DNA from: Bacteroidota bacterium
GTDB taxonomy: Bacteria > Bacteroidota > Rhodothermia > Rhodothermales > Bin80
Assembly: GCA_028873925.1 (NCBI GenBank)
Contig: JAPPNA010000150.1
Span: 1-37,885 of the forward strand
Direction of reading: 5' to 3'
Length of the DNA: 37,885 nucleotides
Shown piece after piece: positions 31,683 to 37,885 of the stretch. How positions within the stretch are numbered: the first letter of the stretch is position 1; each line of letters starts with the position of its first letter. Made by a program: the position numbers and the translations under genes. The notes below the pieces were generated by a model. It was not told where the DNA came from, did not search any database, and was given only the letters and a program-made list of their open reading frames with translations.

Positions 31683-32852
31683 ATGAAGCGCCGGACATGG
31701 ATTCTGCTGGGAGCCGGTATCGCAATTCTTGCGATTGGGACCGTGTGGCTCCAGATGCAACAGCGGGGTGGAGAGTCCGATGAATTGCCGGAACGGGTGC
31801 TGCCGGTGGTTGCCACCGTAATGCCCTCACCCGACAGCGGGCGTGTTACGGTATACGGCACAGGCGCGGTAAGGCCGCTGCGCGAAGTGACGCTCGCTGC
31901 GGAGGTGGCTGGCAGGATAGTCTGGGTAGCGGAGCAATTCGTGACCGGCGGGTCGTTCCGTGCGGGTGACGTAATCCTCCGCCTAGATTCCACCGATTAT
32001 GTCAACGCCATCACGGTAGCGCGCGCGGAAGTAACCCAGCGCCAACTGGATCTGCTGAGAGCCACAGAGGAGGTGGCTGTTTCCATGGAGGACCGGGTAT
32101 CGCTCCAGCAGCGGACCGGTGTGGAGGTTCAGATTGACAGTACCGAACTGGGCAGCCTGCTGCTTAGAGAACCCCAACGTAATGCTGCCGCGGCTATGCT
32201 CAGGAGTGCGCAGGCCCGTCTGTCGGATGCTGAGGCCCGCCTTGACAGGACGCGCATAAACGCTCCATTTAACGGGCGCGTGCGGAGCAAGAATGCGGAT
32301 CTCGGACAGTTCGTCGGCCCCGGATATGTGGTTGCCTCCTATTACGGCACGGATGCAGTTGAAGTAGATGTGCCGATTGCAGGCCGGGATGTCGGGCTGC
32401 TGGGTGACTTGCTCACACCCGGAGCGAGACCCACCCATGCCAGGATCATCGTTAGAAGTGCCGGTGGATCCCATGAATGGGAGGGAATCGTCCACCGCAC
32501 CGAAGGAGCATTGACCGAGGCTACCCGCACCCTGAACGCGGTTGTTCGCGTGCATCGGCCCTATGAGCAGCGCGGTGCCCGCCCTCCGTTACTGGTAGGT
32601 ACCTATGTGGGTGTGTATTTGGAGGGCAGGCATCTTGACCATTATTTCAAACTGCCGCGAAGGGTCCTGCGGGAAAGCTCGGCGGTATGGGTGGTCCAGA
32701 ACGGCCGCCTGATCTCACAATCGGTGGAAGTGCTGCAGGAAGTCGAGGACACCCTGTTTGTGACCGGCGGCCTGACATCAGCGGACTCGGTGGTTACCAG
32801 CCTGCCGGAAGCGGTGGTTGAGGGCATGCGGGTACGGATCCAGGACAACTAG
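31683..32852 (+). CDS. RND efflux periplasmic adaptor (MFP)
   Basis: A 389-residue membrane fusion protein with one N-terminal membrane segment (about 7-24), a lipoyl-like half (VTLAAEVAGRIVWV...GSFRAGDVILRLD), a helical hairpin (about 115-190, ITVARAEVTQRQLDLL to AEARLDRTRINAPF), the second lipoyl half (APFNGRVRSKNADLG.FV) and C-terminal beta domains. It bridges the permease and the outer-membrane duct. The pump permease gene follows 17 nt downstream. Confidence 0.93.
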   Translation: MKRRTWILLGAGIAILAIGTVWLQMQQRGGESDELPERVLPVVATVMPSPDSGRVTVYGTGAVRPLREVTLAAEVAGRIVWVAEQFVTGGSFRAGDVILRLDSTDYVNAITVARAEVTQRQLDLLRATEEVAVSMEDRVSLQQRTGVEVQIDSTELGSLLLREPQRNAAAAMLRSAQARLSDAEARLDRTRINAPFNGRVRSKNADLGQFVGPGYVVASYYGTDAVEVDVPIAGRDVGLLGDLLTPGARPTHARIIVRSAGGSHEWEGIVHRTEGALTEATRTLNAVVRVHRPYEQRGARPPLLVGTYVGVYLEGRHLDHYFKLPRRVLRESSAVWVVQNGRLISQSVEVLQEVEDTLFVTGGLTSADSVVTSLPEAVVEGMRVRIQDN

Positions 32853-32869
32853 GCTAGGGTGTTGCCGAC

Positions 32870-35800
32870 ATGAAGAACGCCATTGCCTATATGGCGCGGA
32901 ACAGTGTGGCAGCCAACCTGCTGATGCTGCTCATTCTGCTGCTGGGTGTTCTCAGCGTGACCGGAATCCCGCAGGAGGTGTTCCAGGAAGCCAGTTTGGA
33001 TACCATCGAAATCCGGACCGAATATGCAGGTGCATCTCCTGAGGAGGTGGTGGATGGTGTCGTTCGGCGGATTGAAGAAGCCATTGAGGGGGTCGATGGC
33101 ATTGACCGGATTTCGTCAACCGCGGCCGAAAATGTGGGCATTGTAACAGCCAGCCTGAAACTGGGCGCAGATGTGGATAAGGCCCTGGATGAAATCAAGA
33201 GCGGCGTAGACCGGATCATCACATTTCCGGCTGAAGCCGAGCGCCCGGTGGTTCGGGAGTTGACCAATCGCCGGAATGTGCTGCAGATTGCCATTTACGG
33301 GGAAACCAGCGAGCGTACCCTAAAGGTGCTGGCTGAGAGGATGAAGGACGACCTGACCCAACTGGACGACATTTCCTATGTGCGCCTCACGGGGGCGCGT
33401 GACTACGAGATTGCGATCGAGGTCTCAGAGCATACATTGGCCGCGTACGGACTCCGGCTATCGGATGTGGCGGCGGCGGTTCGTCGCGGCAGCCTGGACC
33501 TGCCTGGAGGTAAATTGGAGACGCATGACGAGGAGATTCTGATCCGTTCCACTGGCCGGAACTATACGGCCAGAGATTTTGAAGACATCATCGTCCTCGC
33601 CAGTCCGGCGGGCGCAAGTATTCGCTTGGCCGATATCGCGACCGTGACCGACGGGTTCACCGACGGTGACCTTTCCGCGAGATTTGAAGGGCAGCCGGCG
33701 GTGCTGGTTTCCGTTTCACGCACCGGTGACGAACGTGTCCTGGACATTGCGGAAGCCGTTGATGAATATCTGACCGGATTCCGTGCCACCGTACCGGACG
33801 GAATATCCATTGACACCTGGCGTAATGAGCACCTTTTCCTGGAGAGCCGCCTTAATCTCCTGATCAAGAATGGAATAGCGGGATTTGTCCTGGTGACCGT
33901 AGCACTGATCCTGTTCATGAATGTTCATTTGGCGCTCTGGACTGTGCTGGGTCTTCTTCTTTCAATTGTCGGTTCGTTCACGGTCATGGCTATGTTGGGC
34001 GTGTCCATAGACATGACCTCCCTGTTCGCCTTTATTGTGGCCATTGGCATTGTGGTGGATGATGCCATCGTGGTAGGGGAGAACATCTATCGGGAGCAGG
34101 AGAATGGCCTACCTCCCCTTCGCGCCGCCATCCAAGGGGCCACGCGATTATGTGTGCCGGTTACGTTCGCCGTGCTGACGACAATTGCGGCCTTCTCGCC
34201 GATGCTCTTCGTTCCGGGATCCATGGGTAAGCTGATGCGATCCATCCCGACCGTTGCGATCACGGTGCTGGTATTTTCACTCATAGAATCCCTCTTCATC
34301 CTGCCCGCACACCTCTCCCATATGAAGCGCAACCCAAATCCGGGCCGGGTGATACGGTGGCTGGAACGACTTCAGTCGGCGACAACCCGGGCTCTTCAGA
34401 GATTTGTCCAAGGGCCGCTGGACGCAGCCCTGCGCTACGCCACACGGCGGTATGGACTGGTGCTGATGGTGTCGGCGGTTACCATTGTCGTGTCGCTCGC
34501 AGTTGTGCGCGGCGGTCTGGTGAATTTCATTTTCATTCCCGAAATCGAAGGTGAGGTTGTTTCGGCGCGTATTGAAATGCCGCTGGGCACGACCGCCGAC
34601 CGAACGCAGCAGGTCTTGGACCGCGTGGAGGTGGCGGGGCGCAGGGCGGCAGCCGCCCTGCAGGCACAGCTGCCGGATGATCACCCGCCCCTGGTGACCA
34701 AAACCCTTTCAATTGTCGGGGATCAACCTTCGCTGGGACTTTTCCCGATGGCAGCCAATCAGGAGGTCATTGTTCAACAGCATCTGGGGGAGATCAGCTT
34801 TGAACTGGTAAATGCGGAAATCCGCCGGCTGCCGGCACTCCGGTTTGAGGAAGAGTGGCGGCAGGAGGTGGGCGAACTGCCGGAAGTCAGTTCTCTGGTC
34901 ATTCAGTCGGCACTGCTTTCGCTGGGAAGCAGCATTCGCGCGGAAATCAGCGCACCTACTGTGGCGGCGTTGGAAGATGCCGTAACCCGATTCCGCGCAG
35001 AGCTCACGGAAGTCGCGGGGGTCTCCAACATTGATGACGATCGGACGACGGGTAAGCGGGAGGTGCAGCTTGAACTGTTGCCGGAGGCACGCACGCTCGG
35101 ATTGACCTTTGAAGATATGGCGCAGCAGGTACGGAGCGCCTTCTTCGGCACCGAAGCCGTACGTGTTCAGCGGGGCAGAGACGACATACGGGTAATGGTG
35201 CGTCTTCCAGAGCAGGAGCGCAACACACTGGCAGATCTCCAACGACTGCAGATTCGGACAGCCGCCGGGGCTCGAGTCCCCCTAAGCGAAGTCGCCACGG
35301 CGAGTTTCGGCACCGGACCCTCTTCCATTGCACGGAGAGACCGGCGCCGGGTCGTCACCGTGATGGCGGATGTGGATGAAGATCGCAACACGCTCACCAA
35401 TGTTGTGTCCCGTCTTGAGACCGAAGTAATTCCTGCTATGCAGGTCGCGATACCGGGCATGCGCGTTTCCTTTGAAGGGGAGCTGCAGCAGCAGGCCGAG
35501 GCGGTGTCAGCACTCGCGCGGGGCTTTATCATTGCTCTGTTTATCATGTACGCACTGCTGGCGATTCCCTTCCGCTCCTACTCCCAGCCGTTCATCATCA
35601 TGGCCGTGATCCCGTTCGGCTTTGTCGGCGCTCTGATAGGGCATATTGTGATGGGGTTGAGTTTGAGCATGCTGAGCCTCTTCGGCATTGTGGCGTTAAG
35701 CGGAGTTGTTATTAACGACTCGCTGGTCATGATTGACTTCATTAATGAACGGACGCGCGCGGGGGTGTCGATCCAACAGGCCATTTGGGAAGGGGGTAAG

Positions 35801-36022
35801 GCACGTTTCCGGCCGATTCTGCTCACCTCAATAACCACATTCCTGGGAGTGCTGCCCCTAATACTGGAGCGCAGCACACAGGCACAGTTTCTGATCCCGA
35901 TGGCAGTGAGTCTGGGAGTGGGCGTGCTTTTTGCCACGGTCATTCTGATGATGCTTGTACCCGCACTCATGATGCTGCATTTTCGTCTGGGCCGATTGAT
36001 GCGTCCCGCTGAAGCGGACTGA
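32870..36022 (+). CDS. RND efflux permease (AcrB/MMPL-type, HAE-like)
   Basis: The 1050-residue proton-driven pump has the classic 12-helix layout: N-terminal helix (NLLMLLILLLGVLSVTGIP), first periplasmic loop from about residue 40 (ASPEEVVDGVVRRIEEAI), the helix 4 motif VAIGIVVDDAIVVGENI with the paired Asp residues required for proton relay, a second periplasmic domain (about 560-860), and the helix 10 region FGIVALSGVVINDSLVMIDFI. The length is typical. With the adaptor and outer-membrane genes it forms a complete three-gene export operon. Substrates cannot be predicted from sequence. Confidence 0.95.
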   Translation: MKNAIAYMARNSVAANLLMLLILLLGVLSVTGIPQEVFQEASLDTIEIRTEYAGASPEEVVDGVVRRIEEAIEGVDGIDRISSTAAENVGIVTASLKLGADVDKALDEIKSGVDRIITFPAEAERPVVRELTNRRNVLQIAIYGETSERTLKVLAERMKDDLTQLDDISYVRLTGARDYEIAIEVSEHTLAAYGLRLSDVAAAVRRGSLDLPGGKLETHDEEILIRSTGRNYTARDFEDIIVLASPAGASIRLADIATVTDGFTDGDLSARFEGQPAVLVSVSRTGDERVLDIAEAVDEYLTGFRATVPDGISIDTWRNEHLFLESRLNLLIKNGIAGFVLVTVALILFMNVHLALWTVLGLLLSIVGSFTVMAMLGVSIDMTSLFAFIVAIGIVVDDAIVVGENIYREQENGLPPLRAAIQGATRLCVPVTFAVLTTIAAFSPMLFVPGSMGKLMRSIPTVAITVLVFSLIESLFILPAHLSHMKRNPNPGRVIRWLERLQSATTRALQRFVQGPLDAALRYATRRYGLVLMVSAVTIVVSLAVVRGGLVNFIFIPEIEGEVVSARIEMPLGTTADRTQQVLDRVEVAGRRAAAALQAQLPDDHPPLVTKTLSIVGDQPSLGLFPMAANQEVIVQQHLGEISFELVNAEIRRLPALRFEEEWRQEVGELPEVSSLVIQSALLSLGSSIRAEISAPTVAALEDAVTRFRAELTEVAGVSNIDDDRTTGKREVQLELLPEARTLGLTFEDMAQQVRSAFFGTEAVRVQRGRDDIRVMVRLPEQERNTLADLQRLQIRTAAGARVPLSEVATASFGTGPSSIARRDRRRVVTVMADVDEDRNTLTNVVSRLETEVIPAMQVAIPGMRVSFEGELQQQAEAVSALARGFIIALFIMYALLAIPFRSYSQPFIIMAVIPFGFVGALIGHIVMGLSLSMLSLFGIVALSGVVINDSLVMIDFINERTRAGVSIQQAIWEGGKARFRPILLTSITTFLGVLPLILERSTQAQFLIPMAVSLGVGVLFATVILMMLVPALMMLHFRLGRLMRPAEAD

Positions 36023-36063
36023 TCCATGCACCGTTTGTATCCTTCGGTATTGTGCACCTGAAG

Positions 36064-37218
36064 ATGTTGACCCCACCTACGGCTTACTTGAATGGCTATC
36101 CGAAAGCCTGCACGGCGGACGCTGAGGCAGCGGACAATTACATCCACCATACGCAGATTGGCGATCCTGCGCTGGATCCCGTGCTGGAGGAAATTGCCGA
36201 CCTTCCTACTGGTGATTTCCATCGGTTTCTCAAGGCGGGAATTGAGTCGAACGATGAAATGCTGCGGCGTGCGCCGGAGGTACTCCGCAATTTCTTTCGC
36301 GACTATTCCGAGCCGGACTGGCTGGATCATGAGGCGTTTCGCCCTGGCGTTCGTGCTTTTCACGTCAACGCGGATCTGATGCTGGCCGCTTTTGTGGCCG
36401 GAGTACTGGTAGAGGGCTTTTCTACGACCATTTCGAAATCATTCGCGATGACAGGAAGAGTGGCCTCCACGAGTCGCCGGTTGCGTCAGAACAACCGTCA
36501 GCTGATGGAAATCTTCTACCCGGACGGATTACTCCCGGAAGGGGATGGGTGGCGGCTTTCATACCGGGTGCGGTTTGTGCATGGCCGCATCAGACAGCTC
36601 CTGGCGGCTTCGGACCAATGGGACAATGAGGTTTATGGAGTGCCGCTTCATGCGGCCAATTTGGGATTTGCCATTTCTGTGTTCTCCCAGCGTCTGCTGG
36701 ATTATGCCGCCTTATTGGGGGCCCGTTTCACACCGGATGAGCAGGCGAGCATTCTGGCTGTTTGGCGCTATTCCGGCTATCTGATGGGCATTCCAGAGTC
36801 AATTCTCTACAACACGGGCACCGAAGCGAAACGGATTCATCGGATTGCCCTGCTGTGCGAACCGCCGCCGAACGAGGATTCGGCCTTGATGGCAAATGCG
36901 CTGATCAAGTCTATCCCCAGTGTCGCGAAAATCACGGATCCTGTTGAGCAGAGGAAGACTGTCATGTTGGCCTACCGGGTTTCCAGAGCGCTCATTGGCG
37001 GCCAACTCGCTGATGGTTTTCAGTATCCGAAGACACGCGTTGCGGGGGTGCTCTTCGGTTTTCGCACCAAAGAACGCCTTAAGCGGTGGATGAAATCCAG
37101 TAAATTGGTCCGGGCAGGCAACTTCGTTCAAATGCTGGACATTTCGATCTTTGACTCAGATGGCATTGGTTACCGGATGCCGGACCATTTTCATCACGAG
37201 AATTCGTCCCCCTGGTGA
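36064..37218 (+). CDS. DUF2236/MpaB-type oxygenase
   Basis: A protein of about 384 residues of the oxygenase MpaB/rubber-oxygenase-like family (DUF2236), heme or metal enzymes with an all-helical fold. Features that fit are the N-terminal helices, AFHVNADLMLAAFVAGVLVE and GFSTTISKSFAMTGRVASTS, then YRVRFVHGRIRQLL with the conserved His, and YSGYLMGIPE. No membrane anchor or signal is evident. The ATG at 36064 is preferred over the GTG at 36052. It follows the pump by about 40 nt and may be co-transcribed. The substrate is unknown. Confidence 0.85.
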   Translation: MLTPPTAYLNGYPKACTADAEAADNYIHHTQIGDPALDPVLEEIADLPTGDFHRFLKAGIESNDEMLRRAPEVLRNFFRDYSEPDWLDHEAFRPGVRAFHVNADLMLAAFVAGVLVEGFSTTISKSFAMTGRVASTSRRLRQNNRQLMEIFYPDGLLPEGDGWRLSYRVRFVHGRIRQLLAASDQWDNEVYGVPLHAANLGFAISVFSQRLLDYAALLGARFTPDEQASILAVWRYSGYLMGIPESILYNTGTEAKRIHRIALLCEPPPNEDSALMANALIKSIPSVAKITDPVEQRKTVMLAYRVSRALIGGQLADGFQYPKTRVAGVLFGFRTKERLKRWMKSSKLVRAGNFVQMLDISIFDSDGIGYRMPDHFHHENSSPW

Positions 37219-37612
37219 ATCACGGAGCACAAGTCCGAACCCAAATCATCCGCTCCACCGGCCACGGTTGATTCTCGAGCCCCGATTGATTGTGCAATTC
37301 AGCGCTTATCAGTTCGGCTGCAAGATCCATAGCCATGATTGTGCCCCAAGTGTTCTCGCGCAGTCTTGAGCGCGGACACGCGGAATGGTCGGGCTGTAGG
37401 ACTTATGGCATCAGCCACCATTCAGACTGCTGATAATACGGGAGTCAGCCCGTCGGTGCCTTTTCGGGCTCCGCCCCCAAGGGGTTCGGATCAGCGGCTC
37501 GCAGATTTCGGCCAACCGCGGGGCGATGCTCCCCGCTCATCCGGTTGCGACCGGCTCAGCATCCGCGGTGATTTCTCTAAACGCTGATTGCGTAGATTGC
37601 ATATAGACAGAC
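37219..37612. other. Intergenic region
   Basis: About 390 bases after the oxygenase gene. A plus-strand frame (37339-37587) exists but looks Pro/Arg-rich and random. No RNA gene or convincing hairpin was found. Confidence 0.45.
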
Positions 37613-37795
37613 TTGATTCAACAGTACGTGGCCCGTACGAGCGAACCGGCAATCAACGCTCTGCTGGGGGAAGCACTGCGGCGCATGCATCCCCAGTGGA
37701 GACGGCACCTATACGTTGAGGCGACCGGGGTACTGGAAGGTCATCCTGCGCTTAGGCCGGATATATCTGCCCGCTTGGAGCGCAAGCCATCGTGA
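37613..37795 (+). pseudogene. Truncated fragment with PD...ExE pattern, possible nuclease-like N-domain
   Basis: The 60-residue frame (TTG at 37613, or GTG at 37628) reads EPAINALLGEALRRMHPQW and then VEATGVLEGHPALRPDISAR before a stop at 37793-37795. A one-base shift near 37785 opens another frame with AIVMETEFVPGAPG. The combination of a PD followed by ExE across about 20 residues resembles the core of PD-(D/E)XK-type domains in restriction- or defence-related proteins with an N-terminal nuclease fold. That frame also stops soon after, so the gene is broken or the sequence is poor at the contig end. The family is an inference. Confidence 0.35.
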
Positions 37796-37885
37796 TGGAA
37801 ACAGAATTCGTTCCTGGTGCGCCAGGCTAACTCTGCCCTTACCCCAAGTTATGGCCTAGTAAAACCTTTTGAGGTGGATCTGGTG

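Noticed and set aside
35578-36363. 261-residue minus-strand frame
   Set aside because: It is antisense to the RND permease C-terminus and the oxygenase start, and low in plausible structure.

Overview
The window looks like a chromosomal piece of a GC-rich, Gram-negative member of the Bacteroidota/Rhodothermota group. This is inferred from a TonB-dependent receptor with an N-terminal carboxypeptidase-regulatory-like domain paired with a DUF4249 lipoprotein, two exported 6-bladed beta-propellers behind small Cys-rich proteins, Tat-exported lipoproteins, and DUF1080/PA14 and auracyanin-like cupredoxin proteins. No rRNA, tRNA or CRISPR was seen. The sequence opens with 49 consecutive C bases, almost certainly an assembly artefact. 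Several genes look frameshifted, some next to homopolymers, so part of the damage may be sequencing error rather than real decay.

Layout. (1) 50-1700: a hexulose-phosphate-synthase-like gene broken near its 5' end, then a small lipoprotein-like gene lacking a clean start and followed by hairpins. (2) 1711-3147 (-): a Tat-type lipoprotein, possibly (alpha/alpha) toroid. (3) 3255-6896 (+): a catabolic cluster of zinc-type alcohol dehydrogenase (structural-zinc cysteines replaced by D/S/S/D), SDR, TIM-barrel isomerase and nitrilase, ending in a hairpin. (4) 7445-11245 (+): a tandem cassette, twice a 97-aa Cys-rich small protein followed by an exported 6-bladed propeller; only the first copy is followed by a thioredoxin-like membrane protein. 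(5) 11217-13060 (-): an IS transposase tail and a secreted phospholipase-D-type protein. (6) 13672-15093 (+): an exported M20 amidohydrolase.

(7) 15038-21924 (-): a tightly coupled six-gene operon: TonB receptor, DUF4249 lipoprotein, M19 dipeptidase, RidA deaminase, YhdT-like small membrane protein and SSS sodium symporter, nearly all joined by 4-nt overlaps. It reads as one uptake-to-catabolism line, plausibly for peptides or dehydropeptides. (8) 22030-23588 (+): a Tat-lipoprotein TIM-barrel isomerase and a Dph6-type ATP-binding protein. (9) 23626-27403 (-): a two-gene unit of a DUF1080-PA14 protein and a propeller-cupredoxin protein. (10) 27642-29473 (+): the tail of a type I restriction specificity subunit translationally coupled to a DUF4062/HATPase/winged-helix protein. 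(11) 30132-36022 (+): a complete tripartite RND efflux operon (outer-membrane lipoprotein, adaptor, permease). (12) 36064-37218 (+): a DUF2236/MpaB-type oxygenase. (13) The right edge holds a broken N-terminal fragment with a PD...ExE pattern.

The two candidates for poorly described biology are the duplicated small Cys-rich protein/propeller/thioredoxin-like cassette (7445-11018) and the receptor-to-RidA operon (15038-21924). The restriction-remnant-linked DUF4062 ATPase is a third.
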